64,000 bases of DNA from Filobasidium wieringae (Eukaryota > Basidiomycota > Tremellomycetes > Filobasidiales > Filobasidiaceae): assembly GCA_001600055.1 (NCBI GenBank), contig BCIV01000003.1:315162-379161 (forward strand). Reading direction: 5' to 3'. The notes beneath the pieces are model-generated. The model saw nothing but the letters and a program-made list of their open reading frames with translations. It searched no databases and was not told the DNA's origin. The position numbers were made by a program, and so were the translations under genes. Below, in pieces: positions 1 through 12,600 of the stretch. Within the stretch, counting starts at the first letter, position 1. Every line of letters starts with the position of its first letter.

Positions 1-1948
1 TTCGATTTAAGATACAAAGGCCGGAAGAGACTTACCCGTCGGTATCGTGAAGTTATCCAGATACTCTTTGTATTCATCAGAAGCATCTTCCAGCTAAGAC
101 CATCGTTCGGGAATCAGTCTTCGAAACTTAAGCCGAGTCCTAACGACCACTTACCGAACCATCTTGCTGTATCCGTACCACCCTCAACGCCCGTTGACTC
201 ATCTTGGCAATCGCTTCCTCCGTAATCTCATTCTCAACCGGTTCACCCATGGTCACATCCCGCATCCCACCCGCCTTCATTTCTCTCTTCTGCTTCCGCT
301 TGAGACTCATCCAAGTTTCGGTGACGTTCGTGGGGAAGAAAGTCCTTCCTCCATCTGATCGTTGTTCCCAAGCGGGATCGGTACTGATCAAAATCGGAAC
401 TCCCGAGCTCGAAGAAGCTGGAAGAGGACAGAAATCGAGAATAGGGCTGGGGAGGGCGAGGGAGTTGACACTGGACAAGACGCTTAGAGGTGCCACGACG
501 TGTTCAATAGGGATGGAATGTACCGAGGAGCAACTACGGAAGCACGAGGAGTCCAGCATCAGCGTCTCCCTCACCGAATCAAAGAAGAGATATTCAACAC
601 TCACCCTTCTGAGAAAAAGACGACGCTCTCCCCAACCACCTCCATCTTGGATACACAGACCCCATCCCCCTCAGGTAAAACATAACCCCTGACGGAGGTC
701 TTCCATTCCTCCTCACTAAGTCCTCTTGTCTTCACATGCCTTCCAGCAAGATCATCATCCCTCTTGCTCCTAATCTTCTGCAACTCTTCCAATTTCCCTT
801 CCTGCTCTAGTCGTTCTTCCTCTGCCTTCTGGGCTCTTCGAATTCGACCGGGTGCGCGACGCATAGCACTACGGACCGTGCGGAATGGGATGATAGAGGG
901 AAGGATGGGGATTTGTCGGATCAAGGTACCTGTGGACCAGGAATGAATGAGGATGTTGGGTTCGCCGCCTGCCGAGAGTAAAAGGTCGGGATGGGAAGGA
1001 AGGAGACATAAGGATGAAACGAATCTGTAGGTCCATCAAGGAACCTCGTCAGCTACCCAACAATCGTCAGGCATCGTGAAATTCAGACGGGCGGTACTAA
1101 CTGTTTATGACCGAACAAGAACCGTACCACAACATACGACTCGGGGTATCGACTGACCCTGATATGCTCGTCCCTGTCGGCCGTGATGATATGTTTACCA
1201 TCCTGCGTGATCAGATGAGCAGTGTTTGCAGAAACGTGACCTATGGACAGGAGAAACCGATCCGCAGAGTCAGTACCAGGCATCCAAGAGTCGCAAAGAA
1301 GAGGACGTACCGAGCAACAATTTGGCATCCGGGTTCAAGGAAGGGTCTCCAGCTAAAGCAGTAGGATCAGGTCGGACGGGGATAGTTTTAGGCACGTTTG
1401 CCGATTCGAAGTTATCGTCCACAAATGGATACCTGTACGGAAAAGTTAGGTCAACGAGGGTCTAAGGGATCTTTGCTAGCTTTGCTGCTCACGAGAAGAC
1501 ATCACCGTTCTTGTCCGAAACTATTACTGAGCCGTCTTCTTCGATCGAGATTGCGCTCGCTTTCTTGATCAAAGTTCTACGTATACGTAGATCAGCTCCA
1601 GATTTTAGCCTTACACATTATCTGTTGAACGTACCTCTCATAGAACACTTTTCCCGTATCCGCTTGAAATAGCTTCAAAACCTTATCCTCTCCTACAATA
1701 GCGACGACAGGCTCTACCACCTGTTCCTCCCCCAGTGGTTTTCCGAACGGAGCATACCCGGTGGCGATCAATCTAACGGTTTTCGCTTTGAGATCCTTGT
1801 CGACTTGAGGACCTGTTACAGCAGGGGTAGCATGAATTTGGGTTCCCTTGGTTGCGTCATAGGTGAAGGTTTGAGTGGAGGAGATGAGTGAGACTATATC
1901 GGCCGAAGAGGCCAGCCTGATGATAGGAGCAGGTAGAACCTCTATCAT
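1..1948 (-). CDS. TRM82: tRNA (guanine-N7)-methyltransferase non-catalytic subunit (TRM82/WDR4), 3' end outside window
   Basis: WD-repeat partner of the Trm8 methyltransferase that makes m7G46 in tRNA; the family member is a nuclear scaffold, not the catalyst. The start is the ATG at 1948 ([10 protein letters not shown]...); an in-frame ATG at 1999 is possible. Exons I can join in frame include 1635-1948, 1493-1576, one ending near 1320, one beginning after the CCATAG acceptor near 1240, and ORF blocks at about 604-924 and 152-540. Hallmarks are KKASAI then SDKNGDVFS, the [20 protein letters not shown] block followed by [19 protein letters not shown], and a late [10 protein letters not shown] segment, all typical of TRM82. 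The last exon visible ends at 36 with a GTAAGT donor, so the C-terminus lies beyond position 1. Divergent from the gene starting at 2182, with about 230 bp between the two ATGs. Confidence 0.9.
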
Positions 1949-2181
1949 GACGAATGAGAGATGGTTCGACGAGAGGATAGCGGAACAGAACAAGTTCAAG
2001 GATGTTGTTCAAGAAGATCGCTCATATCCCAAAATTCGGTAACATCTCGTTTGCTGTGGAAATAAGCGTTCCAAAAGTTGAAACTTGTCGAAAGTTGAGT
2101 GAACGTCTTTCACAAAAGTCATTCCAAATTGTCATTTTCAGTCTCAAACAGCGAAGTCTGGTAATTTGACCCTTTAACACA

Positions 2182-3162
2182 ATGCCTCACAAACGTAAGT
2201 ATACTCATCTTGCCTCATGTCCGAGTCAACTGATCTCAACCTCATAACTGAACGATCAAAACAGGTGCCAAACGTTCAATCAGGGAAACCGAGAAGAAGA
2301 AGATGTAAGCCTCCCCTGTTCACTATCTCCCAACAGAGCTAATCTGCTCTGCTTTTCAACACTTAGCGGTTTCAACAATGTTCCCAAATCCACAAACATT
2401 GGAGGATACGAGAACGATACCCCAAAAGGAGCCACCCGGATCCTAAACTCCCTCCAAACACAACAAGCCTTCCATCAACGTAAAAAGGCCGAATCAGACG
2501 GTTCCAAATCCAACACCACCGTAGCAAAGGGAAAAGGAAAAGCACCTATCCCCAAAATCCTTCCTGGGGAATCCCTAGGGGAGTACAATAGACGATTGGA
2601 AGACCATCTTCGACCTGAAGTGGCGGGTGCGATCAAAGCCGCTGCAGCCAAAAAGGCGGCGGACGAGAAGGAGATCTGGATGCAGAAGAAAGCCAACAGG
2701 GAAGCAGCTAAGGAAGCCAAAGCTAGGAAAGAGAGAGGAGAACCTGCTGCGCCTGTAGCTTCTTCCAGTACTACCTCTCAACCTGCCGATAAAGCCAAGG
2801 GAAAGAGGAAATCCATCTTGGATGACTCGGACTCTGATTCTGATGGCCCACAGTCGGGGAAGAAACAACGTAAAACGGAATTCGATACTCTCCCCGCTCG
2901 AAAATCCCTGAACGACATCGTTCAAGCTCCTCCTTCCCTACCCGGTCTCAAGCGACTGAAAAACGCTAAAGTCGGATCTGCTTTCTCTGCAAACGGACGA
3001 ACACCTCTAAATGCAGGCCAGAAGAGGTTGATGGAGGAAGAAAGGGAGAGGGTTATCGCTCGTTACAGAGAACTAAAGGAGACCAAGATTAGGGAGAGGG
3101 AAGTGGAAACTGGCAAATCCCTAAAAACACCAAGAAGAAGACCGGAGGATGATGAGGAATAG
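2182..3162 (+). CDS. CCDC137-like nucleolar coiled-coil protein
   Basis: Three exons (2182-2194, 2265-2304, 2367-3162) give a 282-residue protein; the first exon is only 13 nt. The protein starts MPHKRAKRS and is very rich in K, R, E and A. It has a basic N-terminus, an alanine/lysine helix around residues 105-150, an SDSDSD acidic patch, and a C-terminal charged helix (GQKRLMEEERERVIARYREL). Three blocks recall the human CCDC137 family: a PGESLGEYNRRLE segment, a VQAPPSLPG segment, and the C-terminal EEERERV.RYREL helix. That assignment is by recognition only and is moderately supported. CCDC137 proteins are nucleolar or chromosome-periphery proteins; no enzyme activity is implied. Convergent with RPA49, 137 bp between the stop codons. 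Confidence 0.65.
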
Positions 3163-3299
3163 CCCCATCTCGGTTAGAGAGGCGAATAATGGGTGTAGAT
3201 GTGTGATATAATTCTAACAATTGTAACAACAACCCCTGTGATACATGATACCTCCCGTCAGGCAAATACAAGAATCGTCTTCTACAATCTGATCGCCTT

Positions 3300-4991
3300 T
3301 TATCGCTTAGCAGGTCCCCCTCGCTTCGGTTTAGGGAACACGGGAGGAGCTTGCAAGATCGCTTTCTGCGATTTGGCCTCTTCTACGCTCATCCCCAGTC
3401 GTTCCCGATCAGCGGGCGTCGGTCGATCTACTGTGCATCCTAAACTCCTGAAAATCTCCTTGACCCTAGAAAGCGAGAGAAAGGTTATTGGAATTTCACA
3501 TAGATGCCTCACCTAGGTGAACTTACTTGGCATCAGGCATCTGGAGATCCTCGGCGATAGGCTTCACATCACAAGCGTAGTTCTCGCATCTCAGACGAAG
3601 CGCAAATTGGTAAGCCAACAGCTTATTCTCCATCGTTGCTGTTACGTTCGGGCTGAAGGCGATGGAGATTTAGTTTTCACATTCCCTCGAACCCGCCTAT
3701 TAAAGTAGACTCACGTTGTGCTTCCTTTAGCAGTCTCGGTAAATCGCTTAATTAGCCCATCAATGATGACCTTGGGCATCCCGTTCATCTTCTCCACCAG
3801 CTCTTCCGTCTTGCCTAGTGCTTTCTTCATCTTCTGGAATTGCCGCAGACATGCGATGTAATATAGTATTTTACTGAAAAGGGCAACGCATGTTGTCAGC
3901 TCCGTTGATCCCGGTAAGTATTGATTTGGTTGTGACGCACACTGTCGTCTTCTTTGTCCCGAATGGCAAGTTGATAGCCAACCTCATCTTCTTCTCAATC
4001 CATCGACTAGATCTGAAGGGTAGCAGCTGCATCCTCTCACGATCGTCCGTTACTTTGATGATAGGGTTAGGGTCGATACTAGCGAATTCTTCAGCGGGAA
4101 TGAGAGCATCCAATGTGTAAACTTCTTCGGGGTCGGTGGTCTCGAGGTTCGGAGGAGGGATTTGACGCGAGCTTGTAGCTAATAACTCGAGAGCTTCTGC
4201 TCAAGGGGAATGCCGAAGTCCTGTTCAGTGATTCTACCTTTATAAGCGATGAACGCTCCTAAGACTCACCTGCAGATGGAATATTCGCACCGGCCAGCTT
4301 GATACTAGACAACAGATGATCCTTAACTCCAGCTTGAGCTTCTGCATCCACCTTGTTCCTCTCGGCAGCCTTGATCCTGCTCTTCGCTTTCCTCGTACCA
4401 AATGTCTCTCCAAGTTGATCACGCTTGAGCATTCGTTGATCCGATGGATTGGAAAGGTTGACGGTGGATCCGAGAGTTTTGAGTCGTTTTACTCGCTGAG
4501 CAAGGATATAGGTAGGTGCTACAGGTTGGACAGTCAAGGATCCTGTGGATGGGTCGTATAGTGCTGGGAGATACCTAGACGGAAGATGATATTCAAGATT
4601 TGGACAGCATGACTATCGTGGGGAGTGACCCACTGGCAATTATAGTTCTCTTCAGGCATGTCAAAGTCTTTGTTGATGCTGAAGAATTCCATATCACCCG
4701 TCTCTCCTGCAATAAGGGTTGGTTGCTTGGAGAAGTCTGCTTGGGAGTTGGCTTCGTTTTCTCGCTTGTAGATAGTGAACGGGGTCTTTTTGGCAGGGCG
4801 GTTGGCAGGGAAGTTCACTATGGATTCAGGGCACTTTTAATGGCTATTAAATCCCAGTTTCCGAATGTCGAGAGCTCACCCCATGCTGGTCCTATCGTTG
4901 TAGGTGGGTCAAGAACCGTTACTGAGCTGCTAGAAGCGGCCGCTTGCTCCGTAGCCTTTCGCTTTTTCGAGATTGGGGTGCTAGTCGACAT
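3300..4991 (-). CDS. RPA49: RNA polymerase I subunit A49
   Basis: Subunit of RNA polymerase I that pairs with A34.5 and supports initiation and elongation on rDNA in the nucleolus. Seven exons join in phase: 4880-4991, 4634-4817, 4270-4574, 3941-4196, 3715-3873, 3527-3652 and 3300-3465. The protein starts MSTSTPISKKRKATEQ. Family features are FPANRPAKKTPFTIY (dimerisation-domain start), QYLPALYDPSTGSLTV, the signature LGETFGTRKAKSRI, and a C-terminal tandem winged-helix region beginning near KILYYIACLRQFQKMKKA and ending in the basic tail KPKRGGPAKR. The start codon is the first ATG and its exon joins cleanly. A second Pol I subunit, RPA135, lies about 11 kb away. Confidence 0.92.
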
Positions 4992-5264
4992 CTTTGTGCA
5001 GATTTCAAGTCCTTTCGTAGTGAATAGATGCTATCTTCAGGTCGAGTTACCTTTGTAGCCCCATCTGCGAGTCCAGGTTGACAATGTCTGGCACAACGAT
5101 ACGCGCTTAGCTGAAATTCTAGATTCGCGCGCTTCCTTTCGGCACCACTGTCAGGTTTCGTGTTTCAGGTATCTGACGTCTTGTCATATCTGATATAGCT
5201 GACGTTCATGATCACATCAAACAAGTCGCATATCCATACTAAGCAATACAGTCTCTAGATCTTG

Positions 5265-7160
5265 TTACATAGTAATCATAAGCATAGGCGGCTCGACAGC
5301 AGCATTCTGCATCAATTCCGCGTCGCTCTCCTCGTCTCCCACTGGCCAATACATCCAGGGTCCACAAGGCGACATGATTCCTTCAATATTTTCGTCGAAC
5401 GCGTCTACACTGCTCCAGATCCCAACGATCGCTCGTTTACTCTTTCGCCCGCCGATTTGTACTCCCGTGCATCTGCCGATGAAAGATTAGTGTTCAGGTC
5501 GCGGGGGCGGTAGGTTGAGGTTCTAACCGCTAAGACTCACTTCCAACGATCTTGGCCACCATAAGTGACTACCCATGTCCATTTCACCTGATGATCCGGG
5601 GTGATGACTACCTCACCCCTCATCGCATGTCCATCTCCCTCGATCTCCCCTGCATATCCTCTTCCGGAGAATTTCAGCGGTGGCAGGATCTCTGACCGGG
5701 GAAGCGGACTCGTGATATCCTTCAACGCTTTATCCTTCTCATCCAGCCCCAACGTAAAAACCTGTTTCATATAGTCCCCAATAGCTTCAAACACGTTCCT
5801 CAGAGTCTCATTCCTCTCCGTCCTCTCCAAACCGGGGAGGAAATTCAGCTCGATCGATTCGTTGAAATCGATGAATGCATAAGAACCTCTCCTAACGCTA
5901 GGTTTGCCATTATGCAGTAAACCTGCCCAATCCTTTTTCTCTTCATCGCTGAGTCCGGTCAGGGGTAATCCAACGTCCCCCTCCAACCCGATCGACCCAG
6001 GGGACTGAGCGGTCATCCACTCCCTCGCACCCCAACTTCCTATCGTCCTCGGTTCAGGTCCCAACCGACTCCTCCTCGATGCGTACATGACGTTCGCATC
6101 CATAATTCTGTGCACGCAGGCGACCGTGTTCCAATCAACCGTCCCGTCCGGATGAAACGGTCCGAAATCGTTTAGCGCCGAGAACCGGTTCACGAGATAG
6201 ACGAAGGAACGAGAGATCCCGATGGATTCCATGAATTTGTGGGATTCCGCGCTTGTCGATCGGGTGGAGGATCGTTTCTTACCAGCGTTACTTTCTACCA
6301 GACGGCTCTTTACCGTAGTTGGATGCCAGGAGTCCAAAGCATCGATCTTCCCAAGATCGTTGCAGATCTTCATTAACGAGTTCAATTCCAATTTCTTTCC
6401 CCTTTCCTGTTCCTCCGCTTCCTTTCCAAGCTCCAGAGCTGAGGATCTTCTCCGCCTTAGCGGACGTTTGGTGTCCAATCCGTCTCTATAGATCTTGCAC
6501 ATCAAGCTATAGAACTGATCAAGCGAACCGATTTGACGCAGAAAGGCGAGGTTTCGGCTAGTTTGGCGTGATTCTGTGTCATAGGGAGCCGATTCTTCCA
6601 GCTGACGTAGAACTTGCGAAATTAGCAAGAACTTGTCAAGGTTCTGATCAAGTAAACAAGGGTCAGGGTTTCGTCTTTCGTGCTAACAATCGAAGCTTAC
6701 AGAAAAGATTTCTTCCTGTAATTCCTCGTTCGATCGAGTTCGGACCTCATCCTTCGCATCGAGGAAGAATTGCTTGGTCCTATATCTTTCAGTTGCTTCT
6801 CCCCTCCATTCAATAACAGATGAACTTTGAAGCTGATGGTGAACAGATCGACGTGGATCGTCGTACAACGCTAGATGAATCTCTCTCCATAAGGATGTAC
6901 TACCTTCGACATCCTGTCAGTGCAGCAAATATCATCAGCATCGTTCCTCGGTAATGCTACACTAATGCTTACCTGGTAAATCGACTCGGCTAACTGCGAG
7001 CAAGACGAAGCGGTATTGGCTAGATCTTTCAGGTCTGTTATGCCAACATAGACTAAGATGTCGCTGATTATCTGCAGCAGGATCAAGCTGGTGAGCTCGA
7101 TGTACAGACAAAAATTGGCGGCACATTTACCTCCTGTGGCAGTTCGAGTAAGAGAGACAT
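5265..7160 (-). CDS. F-box protein
   Basis: Five exons (7131-7160, 6973-7071, 6701-6913, 5541-6643, 5265-5472) give 550 residues with an intact frame. The N-terminus reads MSLLLELPQEIISDIL, a classic F-box opening (LPxEI/L...L), with the next helices LKDLANTASSCSQLAESIYQ; the intron after LPQE splits the motif. The following LWREIHLALYDDPR block is usual after fungal F-boxes. The C-terminal half (VKWTWVVTYGGQDRW, then GVQIGG and GIWSSVDAF) resembles the conserved domain of basidiomycete F-box proteins of unknown substrate. F-box proteins recruit substrates to SCF ubiquitin ligases through Skp1; the substrate here cannot be inferred. Confidence 0.85.
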
Positions 7161-8546
7161 CGTGAAGCCAGAAGCTAGAAGATCGGGGTTACAGATGCAT
7201 TGACCCCCATCAACACGATCTTGGTTGTCGATCCGACAACTATGAAATGAGCTTATGAATCATTCGGCATCTCCAGGACGAGGTGGAAATATCAATATTT
7301 GCTTCCGATCGCTCTGCTCCGGCTATCGTGATTAGCTTCCGTTTTAGAGGGTGTCTCAAATAGCGGATTCATGTCAGATACAGTAGGCTAGAGAGGCGCC
7401 ACTGCTTTGGCGACATCAAACTTCGGAACAATTCGAATCGGGTCAGAGTTTCACGTTCCCTTCGAGCCCTTTGAAATGTCCAAGTTTGACAAGCCCGGAA
7501 GGAGAAGTGGCCGTCCTACTTTGAAGCATGGAAGAGAGGTCGGCGGATGGGGTGATAAGCACACAGCCCCGCTAATTGTGACAAGCTGGAGAAACGTGCC
7601 TCGTTCCGATAGGAGAGGCATCATAGTAGGTTACGCAGAAGTCCCTCGTACGCCAACATATATCTTTTTCTTCTTGACGCCTCTGATGTTACTCGTGTAA
7701 AAGAGCAGATCGAGAAAAGAAGGCAGTCAAGGGGGATCTTGAGAGCGAGAATGAGAATGACAACTAAATCAAAAAGGGGGTGAGCGTCACTACGAGACTG
7801 AAGGTAATGTCAAGAACGAGGTTGGGAACGAGGAGGATAGGATTAATATCGCAGGATACTTGTTACCTAAGTACAGGCGATGGTCTTCGTAAGCCGTCAC
7901 ATTTCAAAGGCAAGGTATCGCCTGAGAAGGGTATTATCAGATGATCAGGCAGAGAAGGAGGATCGCAGAAATACTTAATAAGGGAAAGATTGAAGTTTGG
8001 CTAGCTCAAGGGTCAGGGGGGCATATCGCTGTAGGTTATACCGAATCGTCTCTCGGAGCTAGTGATATCTATAGTGTCGTTTCGGTTTGGGCAGGAGGCG
8101 CAGGAACAAGAGAAAAAGCAGAAGCGAGAAGAGAAGTAGATGGTAGAGATGGTTGGGCGTGTTGTAGGTTGTGCAGTTGCAAAGTTGACTAGCAGGAACC
8201 GATTGAGGTGAAGCGAATTCATTGTGCGGATGTGCCCCCCCCCGCTGTGCAAGCCGTAACGTCTTTTAATGGTGATATTTGTCGCGCAGACTATGTCGCG
8301 AAGACAACGCCAGGCATGTCTGTCGTGTTGATATCAGTCACTCGGGATTCAGTCTATAAGAAATCGCCAATGTGAATGGCTAATCCTAGGTACGAAGAAC
8401 ACTTCAAAAGCGACCTTGTTAACCAGTTACAGTGAAGCTCTTCTGGGAGTAATCAGGCCGTATTCAAATAATATCATTTGTGAGCATGTTCAATTTCGTA
8501 ACGATACACATCCAATTCCACCATCAATCAAGACCGACAATTCCGC
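7161..8546. other. 1.4 kb stretch with no supported gene
   Basis: Lies upstream of the F-box gene and downstream of the small low-complexity gene. Open frames on either strand here are under 100 codons, begin at non-ATG codons, and show no recognisable domain or convincing splice pattern. It contains a run of C residues near 8236-8244. It could hold a promoter, long 5' leader, non-coding RNA or a small lineage-specific gene; nothing in the sequence decides between these. Confidence 0.4.
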
Positions 8547-9465
8547 TCATCGTCGTCCCTGTTCGTGGTAAGGGTTCTCCTTGGCGTCTGGCTCGTTGTC
8601 GCCGTATGGGTCCTGATCGTACAAAGGTGTAAGGGTCAGGAACGGGAGACGAAATCAAAACGCTTTATCTAGGTGGAAACTTACGAGTCTAGAGGGTAGA
8701 AATTTCGGAGTAGAAGCAGTTTTTAAGCACAAGTAACAAGACGAAAGTAGATCACAGTCGAACTCACCCGGCGGACCCATTTCCTCCCTGAGTGTCCTTT
8801 CCAGAATATTCTAATCGTATTAAGCGTCCGATCAGTAAAGCTATGGTGCACCCCATTTGATCAGGCAAAAGACAAACCTTCGTCCTCCTCGATGTATCCT
8901 GGGGTGCTAGTTCCGCTCTTGGAAGACATTATTCCCCCAGAAACTGCTGGGTTAGCAGTTGAGGGGCCCTGAGTATCAACTCCGAGTTGGTTCTATATTC
9001 AAATCCGATCGGTATGAGTAGACGTCGTGGAACCGTAGCCTAAGGAAAAGGCTTACGGCTCGAGAGAAAGAGTCTCCTCCAGTGTTCGCCCCATACCCTC
9101 CCGAGGCGGTGGCTGTCGCGGAATAAAACGTATTTGGCTTGAATATGAAAGCTCTACGCAAAGGGCCATATAGGGTCGCGCTTACAATCGCCCTGATCGT
9201 ACCCCTCGTAGGCACTCGCCCTCCTCTCCCTAGATCCACTTCCGGCCGAGAAAGCAGCATCGTTTCCTCCCTGCAGCCTGCTTCCTCCTTGTGCTGCGCT
9301 TACGGCGGCGTTGGAAGGAGAAGAACTGTCATCAACACTATCGTTTTGAGCGGCATAGGTATTGGGGGTGGATGAGGATTCCCCATAAGTGGGTTCACCC
9401 GAGCCGGATAAAGCATTGGCTCCCGATCCGCCGGACTGAGGCTGGTAGTTAGATTCGTCTGACAT
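8547..9465 (-). CDS. small low-complexity protein, needs a 4-nt microexon
   Basis: I do not recognise the family. Six exons join in phase: 9186-9465, 9057-9112, 8878-8992, 8768-8810, 8685-8688 and 8547-8612, giving 564 nt (187 residues). The protein is rich in Ser, Gly, Gln, Asn and Asp (MSDESNYQPQSGGSG at the start, DPYGDNEPDAKENPY near the end) with no signal peptide, membrane segment or known motif, so it is probably disordered. The 4-nt exon (bases ACTC on the coding strand) is flanked by CTCTAG and GTAAGT; leaving it out makes the total 560 nt and shifts the final exon out of frame. Introns on either side would be 79 and 72 nt, typical for the window. The gene call is fair; the exact exons need transcript data. 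Confidence 0.6.
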
Positions 9466-9683
9466 GTTGTAATGTGTTTAAGGGTATTGAGAAAGCGAAA
9501 GACTAGTTTAAAAATGATGTCTCCTGTAAAAAACGATTGATGGAAGTGAGTTTATTGGAACATTGGGGTTCACAACTTCACCAAAGGCTGCACGCAGCGA
9601 TGACGTATGAGCGGGAATAACGCATAGATGTTCGTTGATATGCGTTACATGCTATTCTAGGTTTACAACTAATCGACTTTCTA

Positions 9684-12600
9684 CTAAACGATTGCCATCG
9701 ACGCCTTCGAAGCATCGAGAAGTCTTCTAAGCTTAGCCCTTTTCTCTGATACATCCTCTTGTAAGGGCTCTATTGCCCCCCTTTTCTTCGGAGTCGTGAT
9801 CGGTCTGGATGAGAAGACCGTTTCTGCTAGATATCCGTTCACTATAGGTAGCGCCGCTGCTAGTTCGGGTCGCGATTGCTGAAGTGCCGCTTGCAGTCGT
9901 TCTCTACGGGTCGACCAGCTGATGAGCTCAGCGAAAACAATCGACGATGTATCGAGACTTACAATGCGCTTGGTTTGTAGTTCGGTGACGGTGTCAGCTC
10001 GGCTCGTTCGGTCTTCTTAATCTTTTCCTCTGGAACGAAACTCAACAAAGTCCGTCTCGCCCTGTCGATGACCTCGTTGGAAGTTTTAACAGCTTGATCT
10101 CCAAGTCGATCCGCCTCTTCTACAAGGCCTTCAGGTAATGACATGCTACATTGTAGCATCTGATCTTTGATGGCTCTTGCGATCCTGTCCACAAGATCCA
10201 TGATCGAGGGTATACAAGCATCTAGGATTTCGAAGCATCAGTACAATTGAAAACTACTGCACCGGACGACCGATACACGTACCTTCCAGATCTTCGGTCT
10301 GCTTCCACTCGTCGATGGCCGATATTACTTCAGGTGCTTGATCTTCCTCAAGCGGAACAAGACCCAATAGCTCTTTCCGTAGATCACTTGAAACAGCCGA
10401 CTGAATGAGCAATGAGATCTTGTATAATGAAAAGATGTCTGGACTCACGAGGGATACTCCAGATCAGCTTTCCTATCTGATTCAACTATCTCCAAAACGC
10501 GCGATTGATCTGATAGAGCTGATAGAGGTTGTAATATCTGTTCCCTCATTTCCACTTGCAGATCTCTCTGGCACCGTAAAAGCGTATGAACCACATCTGC
10601 AGCCAAGTTCAAGGCTGAAGATTGCAAAATTAGAAATGACGGAATAACCAATCGATGAATTCGTGACTTACTGAAGTCTTTGCGCTGTAATATACTCTCA
10701 GCCAGAGTCCGAAGACTCGTCCAAGAAGGCGAGATGGCTGACAAAAATCCTTGCAAGTCGAAGTCGATCACATCCACCTCTGATACTTCTGGCAACGCGT
10801 CATAAAGACTTTTATCAAAAGCCGCATCGGATGCGTCCTTTGCGAGACATATTGCGCTGTGCCATTCGAAGGGCGCTTCGATCTGTTCGATGGCCAAGCA
10901 GAAGTGTACTGTCAGGTTCGAAGCTGTCGTCAGATGGCAAGAGAGTTGTCACTTACGGGGAGAGGAACTGCATCGACCACGTCCTCATCCCATGTAATCC
11001 ATAAAACGCCAATTTTGTAGCGATGGCGTGAAGGAATTCTTTCTATTAGGTTGCGATATCTCCGCGTGTTTCTGATCAGGTAGAGATATCGTCTGAGTTG
11101 AAAGATCCATCCGGAATGTACGGGTCGGAACTAACCCTTCGAAGTCACTACTAGATTCGAACACCAGCAAGCCAACGGACTCATTTAATGGCTTTGTGAC
11201 AAGGAAAGCCTTTAGTCCTGCCTAGATGATGTAAGCGGGTTGTTCGCCGACTCACATCGTCCGAATCTGCATTCAGTAAGGATGCAGCGATTCTACTTTC
11301 TCTCAACTCGCCAGTAAAACTGGCTTCATATCGATCATCTTCTGCTGACAGATGGAATTTGCTTTGCAACCATCTTCCGCTAGCTTGATTTGTGGTATCG
11401 ACGATGACCTCCCAGTATCCGAGATTTCGTGCACTATCACCATCACTTTCTTCCAGAACTTCGAGTTCCGATTCGATGTTGCAGACATGGTTCCCTATTA
11501 GAGAGAAAAACGTTCCTTCCTGGAATATGGCTTTCTGTTTTGCCTTCCTATCCAGTAGGGCAACCGTATCCTGAACAGAACTAGAATCGAAACCAAGACT
11601 TGGTTCCGTATTTCTTGGCTTCCTCACACTCCGCCTTAGACTCGAGCCCAGGTCTTCCTCTACAGGAACAACCCTAGATGTGCCTAGATCGAGCCTCTTG
11701 ATATTGGCCTGGAACGCGTCTTGCCTCGCTTCCTTGGCCCTTCTTCTGTTGCGCCTATGCTTCGCAGCAGCAAACCACGTAGTCCAGATGGTCTGCAAAG
11801 TTCGACGTCGTCGCTGTTCGTTCACAAAAGCTTCTGCGGCTACTGTCGAATATATCCCTGCGATCATTCCCTCGAACAATCTTCCAGATACGGTCTCAAG
11901 CATATCCTCTTTCCGGCGACTTTCGTCCTTCTCCGCCTGTTTTAATCTTCTAATCTTCTCGCCGGCTATCGTCTCCACTATTATCCGATTCCTTTCTTGG
12001 TTGAGGATCTCGATCAGCATCTCGTTCGCCAATTGCTTCTCAATCAATTCCATCTGATACGAGGAAGGGCGTTTGACCGCCGATATCCGAGGCATAGAAG
12101 CTGAGAGAACCGGTTTATCCATCCGAATCTGAGGCTTATCAACCGGGGAAGGTGTGTCAGGGATGCCGACCGGTTGCTGTGTGGGGGTCGAAGCAGAAAT
12201 GATTGTGGGAATAGACGTCCTTACGATCTCAGGCAACACTACTGGATTGGTTTTGAAAGGCATCGAGAATGCGGTCTCAGCGGATGGTTCTGGACTTTGA
12301 GTTTGGAGAGGAATCTGAGGCTTATTCCAGCTGAAGGCAGTTGACTGGACAGGCTGTTTTGTCGACGCCACACTTGGTGTAGATTCTACAGCAGGACGAG
12401 CAGTATGTTCTGCCGGAAAAGTTGCAGACTTGTGCTCCTGGTGCACATTACTGGTAGGGGAGAAGGTGGGTGCGGTCGGTCGAAGGGTGGATGGAGTGCC
12501 TTTTTGCGATCTAGTGTTCCCGTTAATGATCTGTTGATAGGTCATCGCATGCATCTGGGAATCGATCTGTGGCCATTTCTCCGCCGGAGGAGCGTCAGCA

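Noticed and set aside
7407..7700. 97-codon + strand frame in the gap upstream of the F-box gene
   Set aside because: Begins at a TTG, not ATG; no recognised domain or intron pattern.
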